Position numbers and translations under genes: made by a program
Origin: an uncultured Muribaculaceae bacterium
GTDB lineage: Bacteria; Bacteroidota; Bacteroidia; Bacteroidales; Muribaculaceae
NCBI GenBank assembly: GCA_910583795.1
Contig: CAJTZQ010000002.1
Coordinates: forward strand, 26,555-90,554
Length of the DNA: 64,000 bases
Reading direction: 5' to 3'
Part shown: positions 24,333 to 32,385 of the stretch, one piece after another
Numbering within the stretch: position 1 is the first letter of the stretch
How the letters are laid out: each line of letters starts with the position of its first letter
Notes under the pieces: generated by a model
Seen by the model: the letters and a program-made list of their open reading frames with translations, nothing else
The model's database searches: none
Told to the model about the DNA's origin: nothing

Positions 24333-24741
24333 GTTTCGTGGCAAACGTCTCGACAATGGAGAATGGATTGTTGGTGACTTGCTTCAATCCAATGAAGGAA
24401 GTGTGTATATAGGCATACATGGTCAATATGTTGACGATGGTTATCATTTTAACGATATGTATGACAGAACTCTATACGTTGACGAAGAAACCATCGGTCA
24501 GTTCACCGATATACTCGACAAGAACGGCAAAGAGATATGGGAGGGTGATATTGTGCATTTTGTAAATCCGGGATTAGGATATGACCTAATATCACCTGTT
24601 ATTTTTGAGCACGGTGATTTCTGTATGATGAAGAATAAAAATTATCTGATTCCAATGGGAAATTTCTCAGATGTAGTATTTGAGGTCATAGGCAACATCC
24701 ACGACAACCCAGAAATGCTGAAAGGAGGTGAAGAAAAATGA
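24319..24741 (+). CDS. YopX family protein
   Basis: 140 aa. MRQIKFRGKRLDNGEWIVGDLL, IGQFTDILDKNGKEIWEGDIV and FEVIGNIHDNPEML are the hallmarks of the YopX family, common in phages of Firmicutes and Bacteroidetes, structurally known but of unknown function. Start fixed by the SD. Overlaps the lipoprotein gene at its 5' end and the next mini-gene at its 3' end (ATGA). Confidence 0.85.
   Translation: MRQIKFRGKRLDNGEWIVGDLLQSNEGSVYIGIHGQYVDDGYHFNDMYDRTLYVDEETIGQFTDILDKNGKEIWEGDIVHFVNPGLGYDLISPVIFEHGDFCMMKNKNYLIPMGNFSDVVFEVIGNIHDNPEMLKGGEEK
24721..24730 (+). promoter_or_regulatory. Strong Shine-Dalgarno for the zinc-ribbon mini-gene
   Basis: AAAGGAGGTG, 7 nt before ATG 24738, inside the end of the YopX gene (LKGGEEK). 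Confidence 0.65.
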
Positions 24742-24899
24742 TAACCGAAACAATCTACACCCCAGCCGACCTGCACCACGGCATCTGCGAATGGTGCGGT
24801 GAAGAATCAGATGAAATAGTCACCACCGAAGACGGCGAGAAGTGCATCGACTGCATCGAAGAAGAAAAGTTTTACCAAGAAACAATGAAAGGAATATGA
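24738..24899 (+). CDS. 53-aa double-CxxC protein
   Basis: GICEWCGEE and KCIDCIEEE give two CxxC knuckles 17 residues apart, a minimal zinc ribbon. Starts in the YopX stop (ATGA) with its own SD and ends overlapping the next start (ATGA). Acidic overall. Function unknown. Confidence 0.6.
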   Translation: MITETIYTPADLHHGICEWCGEESDEIVTTEDGEKCIDCIEEEKFYQETMKGI

Positions 24900-25123
24900 A
24901 CCAATATCCTCCCCTTCCCGGATTCCCGGTCAAGGGGAGGGTTAAACACCAAACTCCGATGAATACATTAATATTAAAGAATTTTAATCCGTCAAACCAC
25001 CGTATATTAGCATGTCCCAATGGCGAACGGCTCTTCACTGCTGATAATCTCCGTTCCGCAATGAAAGCCCTCAACTTCGATTCCGAACAGATCCAAAACG
25101 TAATAAAAAAGTTGAATGAATAA
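24896..25123 (+). CDS. Small hypothetical protein
   Basis: 75 aa from ATG 24896, in the stop of the preceding gene. Pro-rich start, then FNPSNHRILACPNGERLFTADNLRSAMKAL and a helical end. No family recognised. An internal ATG at 24959 is an alternative start. A family A repeat follows 17 nt after the stop. Confidence 0.5.
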   Translation: MNQYPPLPGFPVKGRVKHQTPMNTLILKNFNPSNHRILACPNGERLFTADNLRSAMKALNFDSEQIQNVIKKLNE

Positions 25124-25140
25124 TCTTCTTTCACAAAGTC

Positions 25141-25178
25141 GCGGAGCTGTCCGGTTCAAAAGCGCAGCTTTTGCCTCC
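25141..25178. repeat. Dispersed palindromic repeat family A, copy 1 (intergenic)
   Basis: GCGGAGCTGTCCGGTTC then the AAAAGC-GCA-GCTTTT hairpin and GCCTCC, 17 nt after a stop codon. Followed by CTCAAAA/CTCGAAA units leading to ATG 25218. Confidence 0.9.
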
Positions 25179-25217
25179 TCTCATATCTCAAAACTCTAAA
25201 CTCGAAACCATCCAACC

Positions 25218-25595
25218 ATGTTTCTCCGTAGCATTCTCCGATCCACCCGCCGCCCCGACATTACATTCCACAATGACGGGCGCGTTGACATCTCATCCCG
25301 TATCGTCCGCGCCCTCGACATGCGTCCCGGCGACGTGATCGACATTCTCGCTGGCGCCGGCGAAATTTTTCTCTACGTCATGATTCCCTCCCACAAAGTC
25401 TGTGGAAGCCATGAGGCGCAATGTCAGCCAACAAAAGCCCGTTCACACAACTTCCGCGCATCCTCCGTTCGCCTCTGCCGCGAAATGCTCGCCATTTCCC
25501 GTGAATGCTCCCGTGCCCGATTCTCGTCTGGCGACCTCACAACTGTCAACGGTCACAAAGCGATTTGTTTAATCCCAAACAAAACAGAACTATGA
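25218..25595 (+). CDS. Hypothetical protein with AbrB-like N-terminus
   Basis: 125 aa. ITFHNDGRVDISSRIVRALDMRPGDVIDIL looks like a SpoVT/AbrB-type swapped-hairpin DNA-binding motif, a form I have seen in Bacteroidetes phages. The remainder is basic and Cys/Ser-rich with no clear domain. Overlaps the next gene by 4 nt (ATGA at 25592-25595). Confidence 0.5.
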   Translation: MFLRSILRSTRRPDITFHNDGRVDISSRIVRALDMRPGDVIDILAGAGEIFLYVMIPSHKVCGSHEAQCQPTKARSHNFRASSVRLCREMLAISRECSRARFSSGDLTTVNGHKAICLIPNKTEL

Positions 25596-28420
25596 ACAAA
25601 GAAATAAAATATTCCGGCGTCTCGCTCCATACATCAGACTATGATGCCCCGGATGGTCAGCTCTCCCTTTCCATCAACCTTATCCCCGACAAATCAGGAT
25701 CCCTTGTCCCTCTCCTTCCTCCTGCTACGATTCTCGAAAATTTAGCTTATCCTCCTGTCGCGGTTCATAAGGTGGCGAATCAGACTAATCTGCTGTGCTT
25801 CGACAAAGGAAGGAAGCTCCTTTTCTTTATCCCCGTGGAGAATCCCGATGCCGGTTACACTTCCGTCTCATCTTCCGTTTCCGTGCCGGAGATTGCAATC
25901 CTCGGCAACACCCTCTTCATTTCCGATGGTGCCACTTCCTCCTATGCCCTTTGGTCACCCGAACGCGGCTCGTATATTTCTCTTGGCTCATCGATCCCGG
26001 AGTTGGATATTGACTTCGCACTCGGTCATGCCACTCTCACGGATGAATCATTTTCATCCCTCATCAACATTCCGATCCCTGAAGGTCTATCCGGTGATAT
26101 GGTCAATAAAATATTCTCATCCCTCTCAGGAGGTAGCCTCACCGTCCCGCCGCGCACTAATGCGGATGCTTTCATAGGAAATCTGTCTGACGCCGTCTTG
26201 GGCTTTATCAACAAATCTGTCGCCCAGACCCATGAGGAAGGCAAGTTCATTTTTCCGTTCATGCTCCGGTGGGCTCTAAGGCTTTTCGATGGCTCCTACA
26301 TTCATCAGTCCGCACCGATCCTCATGATTCCCAATTCCAACACTCCCCCGGTGAGTTATAAAACCACTACAAAAGATGGAATGATCGAAATGAGCGCCAC
26401 TTTCCCCGCACGTCGTTGCACTCTCATGTTCAATGCCAATTCTCTGTCTGCCCTATCTCTTTGGAAAGACGTGGTCAAGTCCATTGATATTTTTGTGTCC
26501 GCCCCGATCTATACCTACGATCAATCCGGATCCGTCAGCATCTTCCATAGAGACTTCCTGCGTTCATTCTCGTTTTCGGGAGAAAAATACACTGTCACTT
26601 CCGACGGCGGTTCATCTCTCCCGGATCCCAATGATGACGGTCACCGTCGCCCTGTGTCTCCTACCACAGATTCCAATACTTTCTATCATTTCCCGAATGG
26701 CAACGCCGAGGCATGGCTTAAACTCACTGTATCGTCTTCCGGGGAATCCATCCCCGGTCGTGTCGTGACCGGGCGACCGGAAGGCTACGACCCCGTACCA
26801 GCCGCTCCACTCTTGAATCCTGCGTCCCTCTCTCAAAAGGAAATCGAAGACAAGATATCCGCAGTTTCCTCTTTCTATCTTATTTCTTCCATCCAGCTCT
26901 CCGACATAAAGACCGGTCAGGATGGCATGTCCGGATTCATCCCGGTCGACATTCAGGACTCGGCACTCTCAAACATTGTCGTGCGTCCCCGTCTGTCCGA
27001 CGATTGGAGATCCCATGACGGTATACTTTTTAAATCTGCCTACACCTACAATTCCCGTGTCATTCTTTCCGGAGTATCTTCTCTCCTTTTCAAAGGATTC
27101 TCCGTGTCCTCTATGTCTCAATATCGTCAGTCCCCGAATGGTAACGAGCCGTCACAATACACTGTCTGGGTCAAGACCGTTAGAAATTCCTTCACGGTAT
27201 GGGTCAACATCCCCTCCACGCTTTCCGACGATTGGCTCCCCCGTTTTTTCTTCTATCCAGACCCCAACGCTGTGGAAATGCGTGTCGTTTGCAATGATGG
27301 CTCCGGAGGGTGGCAGCTTCCCCTGAAGTCTCATGACTTCCTCAATGGTGCTTTCTGGTTTGACGGTCTCGGTGCGGAACGTACCCAAAAGGATACGGAA
27401 GTTACAGCTCCCGATATCAGCGGTCAGAAAGAGAGTGCCTTGATAATTCCCGAACCTCAGAAAATCTTCGTCTCTGAGGTAAACAACCCCTTCCTTTTCC
27501 CCCTTCTCGGTCGTGTCACTGTCGGTTCAGGTGAAGTCCTCGCCACATGTGCCGCCGTTCGGGCTCTCTCTCAGGGTCAGTTCGGATCTCACCCCCTCTA
27601 TGCTTTCACCTCCGAAGGCGTTTGGGCGCTTTCTGTTGCGTCCGACGGCACATTCTCAGCTGTCCAGCCCGTCACTCGCGACGTCTGCACATCCACCGCT
27701 TCAATTACCCAGATAGACGGCGGTGTATTGTTCGCTACATCCCGTGGAATTATGCTCCTCTCCGGAGCTTCCTCCCAATGCATTTCCACTCCCATTGACT
27801 CTCAACACCCCTTCCCCTTCTCAGATCTCCCCTCTTATGATTCAATTTTGGATGTCGCCGGCAAAACTCTTGAAGATGTCTCGATCCCCCCTTTCCTCTC
27901 GTTCATTGATAATGTCCGGATGGCTTTCGACTATACCAACCAGCGCATCCACCTGTTCAATCCCCTCTACCCTGTTGCTTACGTCTATTCGATGGAGTCT
28001 AAACAATGGGGAATGGAATGGTCAGATTTTGAGACGCCCCTCAACTCATATCCCGATTCCTGGGTGATCGACAAAGACCGCAACCTGTTGAATCTTGCGT
28101 CTTCAGATTCTGAAAACGTAAGTGCGATCCTCCTCACCCGCCCGTTTTCTCTCGGATCTCCGGATGTCTTGAAGACGATCCGCACAATTATCCAGCGTGG
28201 ATTTTTCAAGAGCGGGGAGATAAAGTCAGCGCTGTTTGCCTCACGCGACCTCTTAAACTGGCACCTCGTCGGCTCATCTGTCAGCCATCGGCTCTCAAAC
28301 TTCTCCGGAACCCCCTTCAAGACATTCCGGATTCTCCTCCTTGCAACCCTCTCACCCTCACGTTCCATATCAGGTGCTTCCGTAGCTTATTCTCCGCGCC
28401 TCACAAACCGCCTCCGCTAA
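25592..28420 (+). CDS. Large virion structural protein (tail-associated)
   Basis: 942 aa from ATG 25592 (MNKEIKYSGVSLHTSDYDAPDGQL). Beta-rich with a repeating propeller-like pattern. The segment SQGQFGSHPLYAFTSEGVWALSVASDG and the following GGVLFATSRGIMLLSG (about residues 680-740) occur in tail or stabilisation proteins of Bacteroidetes phages. First gene of the virion module, with a terminator behind it. The open frame upstream to 25505 lies in the preceding gene and is not used. Function is inferred from position and composition. Confidence 0.6.
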   Translation: MNKEIKYSGVSLHTSDYDAPDGQLSLSINLIPDKSGSLVPLLPPATILENLAYPPVAVHKVANQTNLLCFDKGRKLLFFIPVENPDAGYTSVSSSVSVPEIAILGNTLFISDGATSSYALWSPERGSYISLGSSIPELDIDFALGHATLTDESFSSLINIPIPEGLSGDMVNKIFSSLSGGSLTVPPRTNADAFIGNLSDAVLGFINKSVAQTHEEGKFIFPFMLRWALRLFDGSYIHQSAPILMIPNSNTPPVSYKTTTKDGMIEMSATFPARRCTLMFNANSLSALSLWKDVVKSIDIFVSAPIYTYDQSGSVSIFHRDFLRSFSFSGEKYTVTSDGGSSLPDPNDDGHRRPVSPTTDSNTFYHFPNGNAEAWLKLTVSSSGESIPGRVVTGRPEGYDPVPAAPLLNPASLSQKEIEDKISAVSSFYLISSIQLSDIKTGQDGMSGFIPVDIQDSALSNIVVRPRLSDDWRSHDGILFKSAYTYNSRVILSGVSSLLFKGFSVSSMSQYRQSPNGNEPSQYTVWVKTVRNSFTVWVNIPSTLSDDWLPRFFFYPDPNAVEMRVVCNDGSGGWQLPLKSHDFLNGAFWFDGLGAERTQKDTEVTAPDISGQKESALIIPEPQKIFVSEVNNPFLFPLLGRVTVGSGEVLATCAAVRALSQGQFGSHPLYAFTSEGVWALSVASDGTFSAVQPVTRDVCTSTASITQIDGGVLFATSRGIMLLSGASSQCISTPIDSQHPFPFSDLPSYDSILDVAGKTLEDVSIPPFLSFIDNVRMAFDYTNQRIHLFNPLYPVAYVYSMESKQWGMEWSDFETPLNSYPDSWVIDKDRNLLNLASSDSENVSAILLTRPFSLGSPDVLKTIRTIIQRGFFKSGEIKSALFASRDLLNWHLVGSSVSHRLSNFSGTPFKTFRILLLATLSPSRSISGASVAYSPRLTNRLR

Positions 28421-28438
28421 TATTATACAATAGAAAAG

Positions 28439-28458
28439 GGACGCGATATTTCGCGTCC
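28439..28458. repeat. Palindromic repeat family D, copy 1 (intergenic)
   Basis: GGACGCGA-TATT-TCGCGTCC, a perfect 8-bp stem, 18 bp after the structural-gene stop. The second copy lies within a coding sequence at 57813-57832. Confidence 0.8.
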
Positions 28459-28478
28459 ACTGTGACATAATCAATGTG

Positions 28479-28519
28479 AAAGGGCGAATGAAATTTGATT
28501 GTTCATTCGCCCTTTCTTT
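28479..28519 (+). terminator. Strong terminator between convergent genes
   Basis: AAAGGGCGAATGAA and TTCATTCGCCCTTT form a 14-bp stem with a 9-nt loop, then CTTTA. It separates the rightward structural gene from the leftward cluster 28577-30678. Confidence 0.85.
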
Positions 28520-28576
28520 AATTATGCATTATACATTATGACTTGCTTTAGCTTGAGCGCAGCTAATTATGCATTG

Positions 28577-29110
28577 TTAAAAAGGTTGCAACCTTATCCT
28601 CGTCCTTCTCGGTCCCCTCCTGTTGTTCACGCAGCTTCTCAATGCCGATTTCGCGTTGTCCCTCTTCTCAGCCCATATCTGCGCTTTCCTGGGGTTCGTT
28701 ATCGAAAGCCAGTCCTGAACCACATCACACACCAGATACTCATGCACGAGTCGTTCCATAAGGTTCAATGTGGTCTGAGAGAAATCCTCAGGAAGTTCCA
28801 GCCTGATACCGAACACAGGTTTCTCTACGAGTTTGTCATCCAGAATATCAGTGTCGATAGTCCGTTTTGTGTAGGGATAAAGAAGCTCAGTTATGATTGC
28901 GTGATCTTTGTCAAGAACCCTTTCCACCCGGTCGCAGTTACCCTCCTGCACGATATCCTGGAGTGTGTGTCTGACCTCGTCATCCACATCTGTCATTATA
29001 TGCCCCTCCACGAAAGCAAGATTGGCTATGTCATAATATAGCTCCTCATGCTTGAATAAAAGCACAGCGACAATAATATCCTTTCCCTTTACATTTCCAC
29101 ATTCAACCAT
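28577..29110 (-). CDS. Paralogue 1 of a tandem virion-module family
   Basis: 177 aa. The C-terminal part VHEYLVCDVVQDWLSITNPRKAQIW followed by a basic Arg-rich tail (NNRRGPRRTRIR) matches the same region of the two genes to its right (DWFTITNKADAD, KWYVFTNKKEAG). N-terminal strands KDIIVAVLLFKHEELYYDIANLAF. No named family recognised. Last of four co-directional minus-strand genes; by position a virion or head-completion protein (inference). Confidence 0.6.
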   Translation of the reverse strand: MVECGNVKGKDIIVAVLLFKHEELYYDIANLAFVEGHIMTDVDDEVRHTLQDIVQEGNCDRVERVLDKDHAIITELLYPYTKRTIDTDILDDKLVEKPVFGIRLELPEDFSQTTLNLMERLVHEYLVCDVVQDWLSITNPRKAQIWAEKRDNAKSALRSCVNNRRGPRRTRIRLQPF

Positions 29111-29203
29111 ACCGCTCTTGATAATAGATTATGGATAATTGAAAATTGATAATTGTTATTTTTTATTAGTAATTACTAATTGATAATCACTAATTACTAA
29201 TTA
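29111..29203. repeat. AT-rich heptamer-like spacer
   Basis: Degenerate repeats of TTGATAA, TAATTAC and CTAATTA without any gene, between two minus-strand paralogues. Confidence 0.5.
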
Positions 29204-29719
29204 TCAACTGTATGTCGGTCTTGACGGTCTGCTTCTCTTATAGAGTGCTCGTTTCACATTCTCCAGACTAACACCTGCATGTGACACATAGCTGTCCGCG
29301 TCTGCCTTGTTCGTGATGGTAAACCAGTCGGCGAGCGACATGTCAACGATATAGGCGTGCATACCTTTCCCGAGACTGTCTGCCGATGCATTGTTATAGT
29401 TGCTTGGCAATCTGAACATCAATGTCAAGACTCCGTCATCATCGATCTCTTTATTGATAAGGTTATCCGAAGTCGTTTTGTCCTCGTTGAGATATTCCCC
29501 GAGCAGACTCTTCAGGCTTGTGAAATGATTCGCTATCGACCGCCTTAGTTGCGTCGACTCCTCCTCGTCTTCCGAAGCCTGCATGTTGGAGGCTGCCTCA
29601 TAGTTCTTTGCCCCTTCGGCTTCTCTCGCACGCCCCGTCAGGTAAGCCTTGTTCCTTATGTCATACAATAGCTCCTTCACTTGAAGGGTGACTGTTAGCT
29701 CTTTCTTCTTCTCTGCCAT
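29204..29719 (-). CDS. Paralogue 2 of the tandem family
   Basis: 171 aa from the ATG at 29717-29719 (MAEKKKELTVTLQVKELLYDI). C-terminal ADWFTITNKADADSYVSHAG then KRALYKRSRPSRPTYS, clearly related to its neighbours. The centre is acidic and probably flexible (ASEDEEESTQL). An in-frame upstream ATG (29746) lies in AT-rich repeat DNA and is unlikely. Function unknown. Confidence 0.6.
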   Translation of the reverse strand: MAEKKKELTVTLQVKELLYDIRNKAYLTGRAREAEGAKNYEAASNMQASEDEEESTQLRRSIANHFTSLKSLLGEYLNEDKTTSDNLINKEIDDDGVLTLMFRLPSNYNNASADSLGKGMHAYIVDMSLADWFTITNKADADSYVSHAGVSLENVKRALYKRSRPSRPTYS

Positions 29720-29736
29720 ATATTTATTTTTTTTAT

Positions 29737-29771
29737 TAATTATCAATTATCAATTACTAATTATCAATTGT
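29737..29771. repeat. TTAYCAA heptamer array
   Basis: TTATCAA/TTACTAA units between two minus-strand genes. Here the array is antisense to the transcripts, unlike the plus-strand leaders. Confidence 0.6.
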
Positions 29772-30219
29772 ACACCGGTCGCGCCGGGCGCTTCTTATAG
29801 CACGCCTTCCGGTGCACCCCCTCCAGAAATGTACCAGCTGCTGTGGCATATTCCCCGGCTTCTTTCTTGTTCGTGAATACATACCATTTTGCCGTGATGT
29901 TCATCACGAAGAAACTCATCAGCTCTTTTTCCATGCTTTCCTTCAGGCTCTCGTCAAAACTCGAGCTTAAGGAAAGGGTGATCGTGAATCCTGTTTCGTC
30001 TGAGCTCTCCGATTCCAGAAACTTCTTCATCTTCTCGCAGGTCGCCACCCTGCTTTCCGTCCAGAACCGTTCAAGCTGGCTCCTGTCGGCATCCGTGGTG
30101 AAGATCCTGTCATATGCCTTCGAATCCTCATCCATCATTTTGGCGCCTGTGTAAGATGTGGTCTGCGCCACCTCCTCCATCACGGCTCCCTTATCTATTT
30201 TGATCACAATTGTCTTCAT
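29764..30219 (-). CDS. Paralogue 3 of the tandem family
   Basis: 151 aa. TIVIKIDKGAVMEEVAQTTSYTGAK, then a helical centre and the shared end: AKWYVFTNKKEAGEYATAAGTFLE with a basic YKKRPARPVYN tail. Same tail type (RPxRPxY) as paralogue 2. Preceded on its strand by AT-rich leader DNA (30220-30357), which contains no gene. Confidence 0.6.
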   Translation of the reverse strand: MKTIVIKIDKGAVMEEVAQTTSYTGAKMMDEDSKAYDRIFTTDADRSQLERFWTESRVATCEKMKKFLESESSDETGFTITLSLSSSFDESLKESMEKELMSFFVMNITAKWYVFTNKKEAGEYATAAGTFLEGVHRKACYKKRPARPVYN

Positions 30220-30357
30220 ATTCTCTCAGTTTGTTGACCATCAAAATTACTTCTTCTACTCTTTCCATCTCCCATATCTGTTAAAACTAAATATAAACTA
30301 AAGACTAACGACTATCCGACTAACGGACTAATTATCCATTATCAATTATCAATTAAA

Positions 30358-30678
30358 TTACCCTTCTCCCGCCAGTCTCGCAAGCTTCTCCTCAAGGCTC
30401 TCCGGAACGTCACTCACGGTCATGTCCATTTCCACCGCCTTCATCTCCGGCATGTGGAACTTCAAAAGTTTAAGCTCCGCGCTCACCCTGTCAGCCGGCG
30501 ATAGCAGAGCCATGTCCATATCAAAATCCGAAGCCTCATATTCCTCCCCCGTTTCCGGGTCTTTACGCGGCTTCCTCTCGAAATAATCTTCCGAGTGCGT
30601 CCTGATCTTCCCCTTCAGGGGATTGTCCTTGTTGGGCGTTCCTTTCTTTCGCCCCCCTGTCTTCTTTCCAATAGCCAT
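30358..30678 (-). CDS. Small DNA-binding protein, possible small terminase
   Basis: 106 aa. MAIGKKTGGRKKGTPNKDNP is the basic opening seen in many small phage DNA-packaging or DUF5681-like proteins. The rest is acidic (YEASDFDMDMALLSPADRV) with a helical end. An in-frame ATG at 30690 would add four residues. A -7 promoter box lies just upstream. A small-terminase role is possible but the large subunit is 21 kb away; the gene at 54012 is a rival. Confidence 0.5.
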   Translation of the reverse strand: MAIGKKTGGRKKGTPNKDNPLKGKIRTHSEDYFERKPRKDPETGEEYEASDFDMDMALLSPADRVSAELKLLKFHMPEMKAVEMDMTVSDVPESLEEKLARLAGEG

Positions 30679-30710
30679 GATGCGGTTCATTAATAAATAT
30701 GATGCTCCCG

Positions 30711-30718
30711 CAAAGATA
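30711..30718 (-). promoter_or_regulatory. Putative -7 box for the minus-strand cluster
   Basis: CAAAGATA reads TATCTTTG on the minus strand and matches TAnnTTTG, about 20-30 nt upstream of the 30678/30690 start. No clear -33 element. Confidence 0.45.
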
Positions 30719-30779
30719 ACACCCTATCTTAGCCCCGATAAAATATCTATTAACACTCTTATCCCCACATCATAAAGAA

Positions 30780-31271
30780 ATGTTAGGTGCAGCTATTGGA
30801 GCCGGGATTTCAGCAATTGGCGGAATCTTCGGGGGCATGTCTGCCTCAAAGGCAATGAGAAACGTAAAAAACAATCTTAATCAACAGCGTGCCGAAAACC
30901 GCAACTGGTTCGACCGTCGCTACAATGAAGACGCCACTCAGCGTGCCGATGCCGTGGCTGCTGTCACTCAGATGCAGGAGGCGATCCGGCAGCGCAACAA
31001 GGCTGCCGAAGGTGCTCAGGCGGTTGCCGGTGCCACTGAAGAAGCCGCGGCGGCTACAAAAGAAGCCAACGCTCAGGCTCATGCGGATGCAGTGTCCCGT
31101 ATCGCTTCCGATGCCGCAAACCGTAAGGATTCAATTGAAAGCCAATACCTCTCTAAAGACGAGGCTCTGCAGTCCGAACTTAACGATCTCGAACGCACAA
31201 AGGCTCAGCAGGTTTCTCAGGCAACCGACAAGGTGACCCAGACTGCCGCTAATATTTCTCAACTTTTCTGA
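30780..31271 (+). CDS. Probable internal virion protein, Gly/Ala-rich
   Basis: 163 aa. The N-terminus AAIGAGISAIGGIFGGMSAS is a glycine-zipper-like hydrophobic helix. The rest is an Ala/Gln/Glu-rich coiled coil (ATEEAAAATKEANAQAHAD). Such proteins between tail and portal genes are often packaged and ejected to form a membrane conduit; here this is inference from composition and position. One nucleotide separates its stop from the next start. Confidence 0.55.
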   Translation: MLGAAIGAGISAIGGIFGGMSASKAMRNVKNNLNQQRAENRNWFDRRYNEDATQRADAVAAVTQMQEAIRQRNKAAEGAQAVAGATEEAAAATKEANAQAHADAVSRIASDAANRKDSIESQYLSKDEALQSELNDLERTKAQQVSQATDKVTQTAANISQLF

Positions 31272-31272
31272 C

Positions 31273-32379
31273 ATGGCTGCATACGATGATATTTTGGGCA
31301 CGAAACCCCGCCCTGCTCAACGGCAATCACCCCTTCCGGCTCTCAGTCCTGTCATCCCCGGAGCTAACCCCTCAACCCAATCCGGACAACAGACAACGGA
31401 AAACGGACAACCATCATCCTCCTCCGCCATCGAGACCATAATCAGAGAAAACCCTCGCCACTTAAACTACGCCCAGCTCTATGAGCTGCTCAACGCCGCT
31501 AATCGTCCCGAGACGCCCGAGCAGCAGGCGGCACGCGAGAAAAAAGAGAAACGTCAGGCTCTCTTCTCGGCTATCGGCGACGGTATATCGGCTCTATCAA
31601 ATCTCTATTTCACCACCCGTTATGCACCCGATTCATTCACCCCGTCACGTGCCATGTCCCCGACCACGCGTGCCCGCTGGGATCGACTCCGTGCGGAACG
31701 TGATGCCAACCGCCGCCAATATGTCGACGGATACCTCCGTGCCCTCCAGCTCGACGATGCCGACTATCGCTACGAACGCTCTTGGCAACATCAGATGCAA
31801 CGCGAAAAGTTAGCCGATGATCGCGCCGATGCCGCAGAAAAACGAGCTGCAGCCTTGGCTGAACTCAACCGGAAACTCAAAAACCATGAGATTGATGCCG
31901 CTGCAGCTGACGCCGCAAAGAAAGAGATTGAGGCTGCCTTTGCCCCGGAATACCAGAAGTCAAGAATCGAGCGCAACCGTGCAGCCGCCGGAGCTTCCAA
32001 AGCAGCCGGGGCTGCTTCTTATGCTCGGGCTAAGGCGGAAGGCAGAAAAGATGTTAAGGAATTCCGTGCATGGGATAAGGATGGCAAACAACACTGGTTC
32101 CACACAAAAGAGGCGGCTGAAGAATTTGCCCGTCAGGAAGACACATTCCGTGTCGAGCGTGCAACTGTCAATGAGTCCCTCACTAAAACCGAAAAGGATC
32201 CTTTCGGCAATCCTAAGACCACTACTACCAGCAAGACAACAGTAAAAGATGGTGCCGGCTATCCCGTTCCATTCCGCCCTCCCTACCGTGACCCGAATAA
32301 TTCAGCCGACGATGAATTCTCGCAATACGAAGTCAAAGACGATGATCAAGACGATGATTTCTCACAATACGAAAGATAA
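31273..32379 (+). CDS. Virion-associated protein with duplicated DDxFSQYE tail
   Basis: 368 aa. The N-terminal Pro/Ser/Gln linker includes QSGQQTTENGQPSS, encoded by ACGGAAA-like heptamer DNA. The middle is a long Ala/Arg-rich helix (KRAAALAELNRKLK). The C-terminus ends with the tandem acidic motif DDEFSQYE...DDDFSQYER. Immediately upstream of the giant polyvalent gene. Likely an internal or ejection protein; the repeated tail could be a docking signal (inference). No named family. Confidence 0.55.
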   Translation: MAAYDDILGTKPRPAQRQSPLPALSPVIPGANPSTQSGQQTTENGQPSSSSAIETIIRENPRHLNYAQLYELLNAANRPETPEQQAAREKKEKRQALFSAIGDGISALSNLYFTTRYAPDSFTPSRAMSPTTRARWDRLRAERDANRRQYVDGYLRALQLDDADYRYERSWQHQMQREKLADDRADAAEKRAAALAELNRKLKNHEIDAAAADAAKKEIEAAFAPEYQKSRIERNRAAAGASKAAGAASYARAKAEGRKDVKEFRAWDKDGKQHWFHTKEAAEEFARQEDTFRVERATVNESLTKTEKDPFGNPKTTTTSKTTVKDGAGYPVPFRPPYRDPNNSADDEFSQYEVKDDDQDDDFSQYER

Positions 32380-32385
32380 TTCACC

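Noticed and set aside
8012..25595. Diversity-generating retroelement or retron
   Set aside because: No reverse-transcriptase motif (YxDD) and no adenine-mutagenised template/variable pair seen in the window.
28499..29041. 180-aa plus-strand ORF
   Set aside because: Opposite paralogue 1, begins inside the terminator, lacks any family resemblance and does not fit the paralogous minus-strand set.
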